From positions 5,856,855 to 5,920,854 of the forward strand of contig JAQFVV010000049.1 of assembly GCA_028023455.1 (NCBI GenBank): DNA of 64,000 bases. Reading direction: 5' to 3'. The notes under the pieces were generated by a model. It was not told where the DNA came from and searched no databases. It saw only the letters and a program-made list of their open reading frames with translations. The DNA comes from Epiperipatus broadwayi. Its lineage: Eukaryota > Onychophora > Udeonychophora > Euonychophora > Peripatidae. Shown in pieces: positions 1-11,347 of this stretch (positions within the stretch are counted from its first letter, which is position 1; each line of letters starts with the position of its first letter). The position numbers and the translations under genes are program-made.

Positions 1-2580
1 TAAACATATTACGTACAGGGATTTAAAAAAAAAACACAGGCATATTTAAAGGGATATATGTTCGGATTAACAAGAATGGAAAGTAAAATATAATCATTAA
101 TCAAAAATATTAAATAAATGATCGCAAATAATTTAGTGAATGTTATCCTAAATAATTAAAGGAGATCTAGATGGATTTATAAATATGCGATATGAATAAA
201 AGAGTCACTGAATCATAGAAACTGGATAAAACTTGAGGAGAACTTCAACCTGCAATTGATTTATAATACTTGTATATAATAGTGCAGATAATATAAAAAT
301 TTCTCTCTCATGATAAAATAAAGATTAAAATCATTTTAGCAATAAATATTTAATAATTGCACTAAACTAGTTTTTCAATTTGTCAGTATCAACATAATAT
401 ATTAATGACATGTTGCTTATTATGACAAAACAATGACATTATCCCTTTATGAATGACTTGATATATGTCTAATAAATTTTTAAGGCATATGAACAGTATA
501 ACTTATAAAACAATTATAATATAATTTTTTTCAAATTAATTTTGCTTAAACAAAGTTTTCAGTATCTGTTGATCAGTCACAGTTTATCTCTCAGAAAAAG
601 TAAAGAGTTTTCAAGATTAATACAAGCATCTATTTTTTTAATGTATAGTATATTTGTAAAGCAATATCTTCACAAAATATTTGCTAATATGAATATATAA
701 ATCATAGACATTTTTGAAAGTCATTTAAACAATTCTATATGCAATTATTATGCCTCAAACATGTAATATATTACAGAACTGGTAGTTATGTATATTGTAT
801 ACAGTGATTGATATTAAATGGATTTCTAAAATAAAATAGTGTATTAGACAAATGAGTAATCAAGTAGTTTATATTTCAGAAGTTCATAAAAAGTTTAAAC
901 AGTGGACTTGATGGAACTGGACCTTGATCCAGGGACTTTAAGCTGTAGAGGTTGGCACTCTACCAATAACTAACTGTAAAGATCATGCATGGGATTTTAA
1001 GTGAATTATTGATAAATTCTTTATAACTTAACCTAGTGACAGATTGGCAGTTTCAGGAGACAATAGTGTCTGGATTAATTTTATTAATGGAATTTTGAAT
1101 GTATTTCTGTGATTAAATCACAACTTTGATTTTTGTATCAAATGATCTTTCAAGTATCTAACCATACATTTACTTAATTATCAGAAACATAATTCTTTAG
1201 ATCAATTTGGCATTGATCAAAATTTATTAATATTATTAAGAAATATCAACATCAACTTATTGATTTCTAGCAATCATATTGATAAGTTTTAGTCTTTACA
1301 TAACATTGAAAACAGTTTGGGATTGTTTTCTACTATACTGTTTTAAATAGTTTTCAGTGCTGGCACTGCATTCAGCAACTGTTACAAACATTATTCCCTA
1401 TTTTTTTTCTTACTTTTAAAACAAAAATTTATTCATACAATAAAATAATAAGTATAATTATTACAAATGTTTATAATATTAAGAACAAGTAAAATAAAAA
1501 AAGACTAATTTAGAATATACAAATATTAGGTTGTATGAAGATATGGTAACATACTTAATTCTTTTCATATAATCTCAATAATTAATAAAACAATTAATTT
1601 TGTTTATGTAATACTATATCTAATAATACCATCACCATATTTTGAATTTACATATAATTTAAATAATAAAAAGGAAGAAAAATAATTGTAATTTTAAAAA
1701 TAAGGAAAGGAAAATAATAAAACATTGTTTGTTCATGAGAAAGTTATATTTTAAAGTTTTATATATATCTGCACATAATGAAAAATAAAATAGATATGAA
1801 TAATATTAATAGTTATTGTACATATGATATCATTTATCAAAAAGTATATGAATTTTATTTCACATATTTTTTTTAGTTGAGAGATTTTTCAAAATGGATA
1901 TATGTAATGGTTGAAACATTGAACAACAGATTGTGATAATGAATTTTGACTCAAATAAAATAGAAAGATTTTAAACAAATTATGAATGTCAATAGAATTA
2001 TTAGTATATATATATATATGTGTGTGTGTAATTTTATTTAAACTATTGTTTATTAATAATAAATTTTGTGTAAAGTGTGTTATTCTTTATCTGTTTTCTA
2101 TCCTGCATAGCATATTGTTGATGCTGAATATCATAATAATAGCTCTATTATTTCAATTGATTTGCTACTTTTATAATGTTTATTTGTTATTTTAAATATG
2201 TAAATGATCTAATTTACACATTTCATCATTTGTATAATTGGATACTATTAGCTTTTATGTTCATCACATTGCTGTTATTTGTAATGTACCAAGTCTCCTT
2301 TATTTTCCTTTTTGTGTCATTGCACTTTAATTATACTAGTTTGACATTTTGTGGATCAAAACTGTACCCATGTTTTCTTTCATAATCTAAGAAACAAACA
2401 TATATTCGGGGTTTCTTTAGCTAGTTGTTATATGTGTTTGCATTGCACTATTCTTGTTGTAATGTTATTCTATGATTCTCCATAGTCTATAGCTGTGCAT
2501 CCTGGATGGTTGCACTGAACCTTGTAAACTATTTGCAGAATTTATTTCTAATGTTATTTACCTTTTGATATTGTTAATCA
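1..2580. other. AT-rich gene-free sequence
   Basis: No convincing coding region is visible. The open frames near 1986-2385 encode runs of Leu, Ile, Phe and Tyr from T-rich DNA, with no recognisable domain. A short AT/TG microsatellite lies near 2008-2030. A tRNA-like SINE remnant at about 903-972 is listed separately. Nothing else could be supported. Confidence 0.7.
903..972 (-). repeat. tRNA-like SINE remnant
   Basis: Read on the minus strand, this stretch resembles the body of a tRNA. A box A-like segment (TTAGTTATTGGTAGAGTGCC) is followed about 25 bases later by a box B-like segment (CTGGATCAAGGTCC). No intact cloverleaf or discriminator/CCA end can be drawn, so a functional tRNA gene is unlikely. 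A decayed tRNA-derived SINE head is the best reading, but chance similarity is possible. Confidence 0.35.
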
Positions 2581-2829
2581 GTCTGGTGAGGTTGATTTGA
2601 TTTCAGAAGCTAACATTGTACATTTGCTTGAAAGTGTTTTAAATTCCATCTGCTACTTTTGCTCTGTAAAGCATTGTAATAAACAAAATAATGAGTTCAA
2701 CATTAATATGCAAGAATGGATTGATAATTACACCACAGCCAAATTCAATAATAAATATTATAGGATGAATAATTCATGACCAAAGCAGCAGAGAGCCAGT
2801 GAATAATTTGAAACCTACATTGGCAAAAC

Positions 2830-3690
2830 AGAAGAAAATTCATCATAGCCTTTTTAGAAAAAGTCTGATATATTATTTACAAAGATATATTGATGATGTG
2901 CCTGTCTGTTGACTTGCTCAGACAATGACCAAAATGTACAACCAGCTAACTAGTGAATCATTGTGGCAATGGACTATTAAAAATGAAAACATCACAAAAG
3001 ATATTAAATTTCTATAATTAATAATTAATAGAAACAAGAACAATTAAGATTACAATATGATGATAAAGCCATTGAAAATAAAAGATGCAATCCATGTTCA
3101 ATCACAAAAATGGCTGCCATACAAACTAGAAGGATTTAAAAGATTTTTTTTAAAAAATCAATGGCATTGCAAATATAAAGAAAACTGAAAACACAACATC
3201 AAAGCGTACATCAAAAAACTATACAGCAAGATCAAAGCACTTGTTAAAAACCTGTGTAACATAGATTATATCCAAAAAGTACTCAACAAAAAAACCAAAA
3301 GATTCATAACCAAAGTAAAACAGAATCTAAGATGACAGAACAATAGCAAATTATAGATTACAATGTCTTACAAAAAACATTTGCAAACATAGATACAATA
3401 TTAGCTTTAACATACAAGCCAATCTCAATAGAGTGATTAACAATAACAGAGACAAATTACAAAAGGAAGAAATCTTACAAAGAGTCTGTGAGGTCCAGTG
3501 CAACAGTCAATGGTGCACATCTGTACATTATGGAGACTCACAGACTAATATCACCACAAGAATTGTGGACCACAAATATCTATACAAATAAGAAAAAGGA
3601 AAGCAAGAACATAAGTATGTATTATTAGATCTTGAAAAAAACATAGATCCAGTTTGATCCACAAATCAATCTATGGGACTTACAATGCAA
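2830..3690 (+). mobile_element. Decayed Penelope-like retroelement (RT end plus GIY-YIG-like domain)
   Basis: Two short protein signatures, separated by broken frames, point to a Penelope-like element. At 2883-2900 the plus strand encodes RYIDDV, matching the catalytic RT box (normally YVDD) of this class. At about 3390-3580, pieces in two frames give LALTYKPIS, then NRDKLQKEE, then a cysteine-spaced segment VCEVQC...C ending in TTRIVDHK. That order resembles the linker and C-terminal GIY-YIG endonuclease of Penelope-like elements, whose usual pattern is a YKP motif, KDK, a C..C pair, then TR..EH. Many stops and frameshifts show it is dead. The 60-codon frame at 2597-2779 may be an upstream piece, but I cannot place it. 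The assignment was made by eye from motif order only. Confidence 0.5.
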
Positions 3691-5008
3691 TGACATAAAG
3701 GGAAAACTAAAAGAGGCATAGTACATTTCAAATAACAACAAAGTGATGAACTAATAAAAACATATTATTCAAATGGAGGAATATGTAAATTATTCCATTT
3801 ACTTATTTAGAATAATAAATAGATACTATAAAAGCAGCAACCCCCAAAAAATAATACAGCCATGATTATAGTGATTGGCATTGGAAATATAATAGAAATA
3901 AAGATGAAAGAATAATAACATACTTCATTAGGTATTTTAATATATGTATGCAAAGTTACTAAGGTATATATATTGTAATGGTATAAAATGAACAAGAGGT
4001 ACAGATTTTTCAAAGATCCAAGTTGAATATTTTTGTAATTTGTAATGATATTTTTAAAAATGAGATAAGAGAAATAGAAGACTTTAGTCATATGCCTTAG
4101 TTTCAAATATCAAATTAATATCAATACAATAAAGAACAGAAACATACTAGCTTTTATTAAATTGTAACATAGAAAATTAAAAAAAAATACTAATTAAATA
4201 ATATAAATATGTAATGAAATAAATATGCAAGTTAAAATTAGTAATGCTATATTAGTTAATAAATCAAATATAATAGAAAACAATGAGCTAAGATTGAGCA
4301 GGGCTATGTGGAATAGTATTTAAAATTTATCAATAAATTTTCATTGGTATTTATTTATAAATAACTCTTTTGCTACTGTGTGGTACATTTATCTCATATT
4401 TAAAATGTAAGAAGACATTGAGTTTAATGATTGTATAATTTTATTACAAGAATTTATTAATAGCTTTGATATCAATGAGTGTTCATGAAAACATTAGATT
4501 AATTTTTAATGAATATTGAACACTAGCATAATAATAATATTCATGTTACTTACTAATTATATTTTTTGTTTTTACGCTTATAATAAAATACAAATTTGTA
4601 ATTGCTATACATTATATTTATTAATTTGAACGGGTCTCAAAATTCAGATTTAATAAATAATAATAATAATAATTTATTTACAAACTGACAATAGAAAATT
4701 AAAGAATATATTATAAGAAGTTAGATTAAAATATTGTATAAGACTGCATTTTCTTGAACTATCAAAAAAGTGCAGACAAAAAATATTCTTTCCAAAACCA
4801 TAGGAAATCAAATGGACAATGTATAAAGTTATGAAACAAAATATCAAGTTGTGATAATTTGCATACTGGATATTCACTGAATAAACTTAAACAAGTTATT
4901 AAGAAAAATCTATTTTGATTACGAATTATGAAATTTAAAACTATTATGATTTTCCTTTGATTAAGTAATCATTTATATATTTACTCACTCATAAAATATA
5001 CATTAACG
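3691..5008. other. AT-rich gene-free sequence
   Basis: No domain-bearing open frame was found on either strand. The two minus-strand frames here (3807-4106 and 4674-4877) are composition-driven and show no family resemblance. A short (TAA)n run lies at about 4658-4672. Confidence 0.65.
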
Positions 5009-5214
<206 letters not shown>

Positions 5215-5231
5215 TATTATCCCTACCACTT

Positions 5232-6245
5232 ATGAGTGCTGAAGGCTTTCTCCCTTCAAATTCTATCTCATTTCATAATAGACGCTTTGCAACACTCATA
5301 GATTTGTGCTTTTATTCACCAATGCTCCATCACTTAATTGATATAACTCTAAATCCTTCCCCTTTCTCTGATCACTCTGCACAAACACTCATACAAAATT
5401 TAATCGGCATACAAACTACTCAAACTCCACTACAGAAAACAATGTGCATACTCCTTTCATCATCAACAACAGAGTTTTTATTTTCAGAAACATATATAAT
5501 GCTTCGAAAACTTGATGCCATCATACTTGATCCAATACAAAAGTATCTAGCATTCATTAATATTCTATCATTCAATATTAACCATTTAACACACAATTCA
5601 CCACCACCCTCTCATCTTCTAGCAATAGCAGATGAAATACACAAGCGCATCACAATGTGCCAACCAGTACATGATTCTCAACAAAATTTATATAAATGTA
5701 CACAAATATATAACAGTACATGCAATAAACTCAAAAAATACTTAACTACAAAAAAGAGTAAAATCTTCCTTTTTCAACCTCATACATGGTCTAGAGGTTA
5801 CATTCGTTGGGCACTTGGACATCCCCCAACATTAAGAGTCCCCATGGCCATACAAGTTGAAGATGTCACATACTCTGGCCAAAACATGATACAGCCTATT
5901 TTTAATCACTTTAAGAAAAAACTCCAGGAACAGAAAATCTTTACTCTATCATATAGCTATTTTGGACAGCCAGAAACAGATGCACCATTTAATCCAGGCC
6001 AGTTTGCAGCCAAACTTGCCACAATCAACAATACATGCCACCCTGGAACAAACGGCTTCCTGAAATTTGTTTTTTCTCACTTAAGCCAATTTACTTCACA
6101 ATATATAAATAATCTAGCTAACTACCTATCACAGAAAATTTACAACATTAAAGAACTAAATACAATAGCCATTGTACCTTCTAATAAAAAAAAAATCCCA
6201 TATCAACACTCACAAACCTTCAACCTATTTCTATGGGACCATTAG
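5232..6245 (+). pseudogene. LINE ORF2 fragment: end of APE endonuclease to RT palm N-terminus
   Basis: A 337-residue open frame, the longest coding-like stretch in the window. Residues about 25-50 contain the final endonuclease motif (SDH, with preceding SPMLHHLID). Residues about 255-310 hold the PGTNG motif that precedes the RT fingers, and then the first RT strand. There is no genuine initiation site: the frame opens at the (TAA)n junction, so the N-terminal endonuclease is missing through 5' truncation. It ends by frameshift, and the next RT residues (a stretch beginning GPLGIKILEI) continue in another frame. No promoter is expected. It belongs to copy 1 of the LINE. Confidence 0.8.
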
Positions 6246-7960
6246 GCATTAAAATCTTGGAGATAGTCATTAAAGACCAAATTGAACAACATATATTCCC
6301 ACTAATCTCACCCTTCCAGTTTGCTAAAAAAGAGTCATCCACAGGACAGGCTGCTTTACTTTTTAAGACAATATGACTACAGTACAAAAACAAAAAAAGT
6401 ATACACCAATTGCTGTCCAATTAGACATCGAAGCAGCTTTTGATTCAGTGCCAATAAAAATACTCCTGGACAATCTAGCTAACACCACCATCCTCCTACT
6501 CTACTCTATGTAATTGCTAATCTTATTCTTAATAGGCAAATTCACATCACACTTAATGGTAGAAAATCCCCTACATTTACACCAACAAGGCTTGCCATTA
6601 AGTTCCCTCCTTTTCATATTTTATATTGATCCTCTTATATGAAAAATTCAGCAAAACATACCAGGAATACAAATTCCTCACACTCAACAGTATGTTTCAT
6701 GTTTAGCATACATGGATGACATCACCATCTTTCTAAAATCTTGTAAACAATTTCCAATATTACACAAGATACTAGATCAATACACTTCTGAATTTAAATT
6801 AAAATTTAACCTCAATAAAACAGCTGCTTGGTTTATCTATACAACCAAACCTTATACAGAAATGTTTCATGGCAAACCTATTGCTTTTCTCGGGTTTTCA
6901 TTTTATATGGGAACTAACGGAATGAGACAAAACATACAGAACAAGTTACTTGAAACTGCAACAAAAATATCAAACTCTCTTTCAAAGACTTACCTTTCTA
7001 TTTACTCTAAAGTCCAATTATTTAACATGCTAATTATTACTAAAATCACATATTTTTGTCCCATAATAAAATTTTCAAAGCATTTTACATCAAAAATAAC
7101 ATCACTTTGCACCAAGCTACTATGGGGCCAGAAAGTTGTTGCTGTATCAGCTAAATGCCTCAGCAGAACACCCATAAACAATGTACTAGGTCTTCACACT
7201 ATCAATACATTCTATGTACAAAAAACAGTTAACCTTCTAGCATCAACTATAAGGCAATTCCCTACACTATCATGCTTGCTCCCGGTTGCCCCAACAGATA
7301 CTCCACCACCATCCTCAGAGTATATATCATCACTAATACAATCTGTCACAACTACATCCAGTAAAATAGACATTAAATCTACAAACAAATAAACATACTG
7401 GCAAACCTATAACTTATTATATCCAGATGGTTTACAAGAAACCCTAACAACAATGCTAGGAATTAACACCATCAATTACTTAGCAGGTTCAGGAAATGGT
7501 CATTGGAGCCAAAATATTTTGATTTCATCTTGAAAATAAATCTACATGCACTACCAACATCATATTTCCTTCGTTACAGATGTCTATACACCAGTATTAA
7601 TCAATTCTGCAATCTTTGTCATACAGCAGAGGAAACACAACAACACATGTTTTATACTTGCCCAGCTCTATCAAACACACGTAAAGCCTTGATAGATACC
7701 TATCAACACAAAAACATCTCAATAATAAATATCATGTAATCATTTAAGAAAGCTTCTACTCCCACAGTACGGGCAATTACATTTCTGTTATATGCATACT
7801 GGTGCACTCGTTGCACCTTCATTTTCGAAAATAACACAAGAAGACATCTGACTACCTTTACAAACAAACTGCAACAATTAAGGACATGAGATTTTAAAAT
7901 CAATCTTCCAGATATTGTAGCTGCAACATGGTCACTCATAAAATAACCCTCCAATCTATA
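6246..7960 (+). pseudogene. LINE ORF2 fragment: RT catalytic core to C-terminal zinc knuckle
   Basis: This is the rest of the copy-1 reading frame, broken by several stops and shifts. Recognisable in order are the RT palm motif LDIEAAFDSVP, a GLPLSS-like block, the AYMDD catalytic box, a GFSF block, a long thumb region, and a C..C....H....C knuckle at about 7610-7670. The closing residues, ending in ATWSLI, align with the intact C-terminus of copy 2 at 9065-9190. A TAA codon sits at the homologous position close to the end. Reverse transcription and target-primed integration would be the roles of an intact copy. Confidence 0.8.
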
Positions 7961-8214
7961 ATCACAATACACTAGCCCAAATAGCCAACATACATTCACA
8001 GATTCATAACCGTAACTATTTATCTTGCCCATTCATCAAGCCATCTTCCAAGCAAAAACATATAAGAAACTATGAAAGTACAAGAGAATTCACAAATATA
8101 GAACTATACTAATATTCAAACTTAACCCATGATTGCACTTGTAACACGACACAATAAAATTTGTAAAACTATTGTAACTTTTTTAAAGTATTAATAAAGA
8201 TGTATCTTTGAAAC

Positions 8215-8518
<304 letters not shown>

Positions 8519-9345
8519 TACACCAATGGATACTCCACCTCCAAATTTACAGTATTTATCTTCACTAATACAAAGTGTCACAACAATATCTACTCAAATT
8601 AACATAGAAGCAACATATAAATATTCATACTGGCAAATTTACAAACTATTATACCCAGAAAATCCTGGAGACACACAAACAACAATGCTTGGAATTAGCA
8701 ATTATCAATTATTGAAATAATTCAAAAAATGGTCATTAAAACCAAAATATTTGATTTTATATTAAAAATAAACCTTTATGCACTACCAACATCATATTTC
8801 CTTCGATACAGACGTCTATATAAAATCATTGATCTTTTTTGCAATCTTTGCCACACAGCAGAAGAGACACAACAGCATATATTCTATTCATGCACAAGTT
8901 TATCCAATATACACAAATTGTTAATAGAAACTTACCAAAGGAAAAATACATCATTAATAAACATATTACAATCTTTTAAAAAAAACTCTACCCCAATAAT
9001 AAGAGCAATAACTTTTTTACTATATGCATACTGGTGCACAAGATGCTCATTTACATTTGGTAACAATACAAGAAGACATCCAGCAACATTTACAAAAAAA
9101 CTTCAACAAATAAAAGAGTGGGATTACAAAATTAGTGCTTCAGACATTGCAGCAGCAACATGGTCACTCATAAGACAGCCATCAAACCTATAACAGAATA
9201 ACCATCAAACAGATTATTTAAAATGTAAAATACAATTGATTTTAAAATTTAGAACTTGTTCCAAAGTCCTATGATTGCCTATGTAACAGAATACAATCAT
9301 TTGTTGTAAAGAATCTATGTAACATTTGTTTAATAAAATTCTTTG
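8519..9345 (+). mobile_element. APE-type LINE, copy 2 (strongly 5'-truncated)
   Basis: A second copy of the same LINE family in the same orientation. It starts at the equivalent of position about 7291 in copy 1; compare GATACTCCACCACC in copy 1 with GATACTCCACCTCC here. The first 200 bases are open in one frame (8519-8720). After a frameshift, the 155-codon frame 8729-9193 carries the zinc knuckle CNLCHTAEETQQHIFYSC and the C-terminus ending IRQPSNL before a TAA. It lacks the endonuclease and RT core entirely. The 3' UTR of about 150 bases ends in TTTAATAAAATTCTTTGAAG, and a (GAA)n tract follows in place of (AAT)n. Confidence 0.85.
8729..9193 (+). pseudogene. LINE ORF2 C-terminal fragment with zinc knuckle
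   Basis: A 154-residue open frame encoding only the end of a LINE ORF2 protein: a DFILKINL-type segment, the C..C....H....C knuckle near residues 40-57, and a basic C-terminal helix region. It is more intact than the same part of copy 1, which has stops. The methionine at 8729 is unlikely to be a real start, because the homologous protein continues upstream in another frame. As a 5'-truncated insertion it cannot make a working enzyme. Confidence 0.8.
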
Positions 9346-9553
9346 AAGAAGATAAGAAGAATAAGAAAAGAAGAAGAAGAAGAAGAAGAAGAAGAAGAAG
9401 AAGAATAAGAAGAAATGAAGAAGAAGAATAAGAATAATAAGAATGAAGAAGAATAAGTAGATGAAGAAGAAGAAGAAGAAGAAGAAGAAGAAGAAGAAGA
9501 AGAAGAAGAAGAAGAAGAAGAAGAAGAAGAAGAAGAAGAAGAAGAAGAAGAAG

Positions 9554-9588
<35 letters not shown>

Positions 9589-9646
9589 AGAAGAAGAAGA
9601 AGTAATGAAGAAGAAGAATAAGTAATGAAGTAATGAAGTAGAAGAA

Positions 9647-9677
<31 letters not shown>

Positions 9678-9758
9678 AAGAAGAAGAAGAAGAAGAAGAA
9701 GAAGAAGAAGAAGAAGAAGAAGAAGAAGAAGAAGAAGAAGAAGAAGAAGAAGAAGAAA
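9346..9758. repeat. (GAA)n/(AAG)n homopurine tract
   Basis: About 410 bases consist almost wholly of GAA/AAG triplets with scattered T-containing interruptions (TAAG, ATGAAG). It lies at the 3' end of LINE copy 2. The strand asymmetry is nearly complete, with purines on plus and pyrimidines on minus. Such tracts can form triplex (H-DNA). Poly-Phe and poly-Leu frames across it on the minus strand are artefacts. Confidence 0.95.
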
Positions 9759-11292
9759 TTAGATAAGTATATATAACAAATTATAAATACCAAACAACCT
9801 GTAAATAATGATTAATGTTCATTACCAAGAGTTCTACTGCTCTTTACATTCCTTTTTATTAAATTCCAAAATAAATAATCCATTTAAAGAATTTAATATT
9901 TTGGAATAGGGTGATTCACTAACAGAAGAGCATAGTATTTGAAGTTTATCTATTAAACTTACTTGTGATAATTCCTAATAAGACATTAAAATAATGATTT
10001 CTTTAAATGATTATCACATTTGAGGCTATCATTATCGATCCTTGAAAACTCTGGTTCCATTGGCACATATATAAAATGCAAACACAGCCAAGTAATTTTT
10101 CATGGTTAGACTTTATTAATATATCAGCTATTAAACATTTTATTTGCTGAGACCATTATTATTTTATCCTTTAGCATGTCAATAATTCATAAGCACTATA
10201 TATATATATATATGTAAACATGTATATAGATTGACACTTATTGATATCTTTACATCTTTAAAATATTTCACTAGCAAGTTATTATTATTTTAATCCTTGG
10301 CAAATCATTAATTTTACAGCTTGGCACTCATATATATATATATATATTGTAATTATTTGGGTTACATGGCACACAACAACATAGTTGGGTGTGCACACAT
10401 ATATGCATATAAAGTAAAAGAAAAGTAGAAATAAACACAGACAAAAATATGTGTAGATATTTTCTATATTTCACTTAGAATAATAATGAGTATAAAGGAT
10501 TAAATAACTCAATTTAAAACATAATTTTATTATTAATTAAAACATTTAAAAGGTCTAAATAAATTATTATTATTATTATTCTGAAATTTAAAAACAAACA
10601 TGTTTCTAATAATTGTAAAAATATCTATCTTTGAAAATCTTTTAATGTTTATATGCATTATCTATGTGAAAAATTTTGTTATCTATTTTTAAAAATTTTT
10701 GATAGGATTTCCAAATGTAGCTTTTAATTAAAAGTGCTTTTGGGAGGATTATAATTGTTTTTAATCAAGCCAAAAAAAACTTCTGTTTTCTGTTACTGTG
10801 TTTTTATCACCTCAAGAGTAAAAAAGATTTGACAGTTTGAAAACAGTCTGCAATGTGTTTTTATCATCTCAAAAATCCAAGAAGATAAAAGGTTTGGAAG
10901 AAAAAAATATTTTAGTTTGGATAGTAATTTTTTTGAAGACAATTCTTGTCTTAACCTTTTTGTGAAGCAGTTGGCTAGCAGAGTTGGGATTTGGAGAATT
11001 AAAAAAATAGCTCCATGAAGATGTAGCTGAAGTCAAGCCAGTAGATCCAGCAGTGAACAGTCTACTGGTTCTATATATTGGAGTTTTGATTCACTTGAAG
11101 ACTGGGTTAACCTGAAATGGATCAATTAGCCTGTATAAACGTGTTCTAGAAGACAGTTTGCTGGTCTGAAGCTTATCAAGCCCTAGACAGAAGAGAGAAT
11201 ACCAACATACCTGATTATACTTACTTGATTCTGACAATTATCTGGACTAATCTCCATCAAAAGAAACCATCAGTAGCTGAAAAAGTAATTAT
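9759..11292. other. AT-rich sequence; degenerate direct repeats and possible 5' UTR
   Basis: Three degenerate units, each ending in a GGCAC/AGCAC then (AT)n run, occur at about 10045-10075, 10120-10215 and 10260-10347. From about 10,780 to 11,290 the composition becomes less AT-biased and non-repetitive, with a short direct repeat (GTGTTTTTATCA near 10,797 and 10,855). This stretch leads into a splice-donor-like site at 11,348, so it may be the 5' UTR of a spliced gene. No promoter element could be recognised. Confidence 0.45.
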
Positions 11293-11347
11293 ATGTTTGC
11301 TGATGTATCTAAAAGCAGAGAAGCAGAAATAAATGTGTATATATCTG
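11293..11347 (+). CDS. Candidate first coding exon of an unrecognised spliced gene
   Basis: An ATG at 11,293 opens a frame for 18 codons (it begins MFADVSKSREAEINVY) and reaches a strong donor-like sequence, G|GTGAGT, at 11,348. An in-frame TGA lies just upstream of the ATG. The exon would end in phase 1, which fits the acceptor-side phase of the candidate exon at 22,387. The product is not recognised. The call rests on splice signals and phase agreement only, so it could be fortuitous, and an intron of about 11 kb is implied. Confidence 0.25.

Noticed and set aside
903-972. Functional tRNA gene
   Set aside because: Box A and box B resemblances are imperfect and no cloverleaf stems can be paired.
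1986-2385. Two hydrophobic open frames that might be membrane proteins
   Set aside because: The composition follows from T-rich DNA. There are no splice signals, start context or family motif, and neighbouring frames look the same.
7703-8032. 109-codon minus-strand frame
   Set aside because: It is antisense to the LINE 3' end, whose plus-strand protein is recognisable.
9269-9793. Poly-Phe/poly-Leu frame on the minus strand
   Set aside because: Translation of the GAA/TTC tract.
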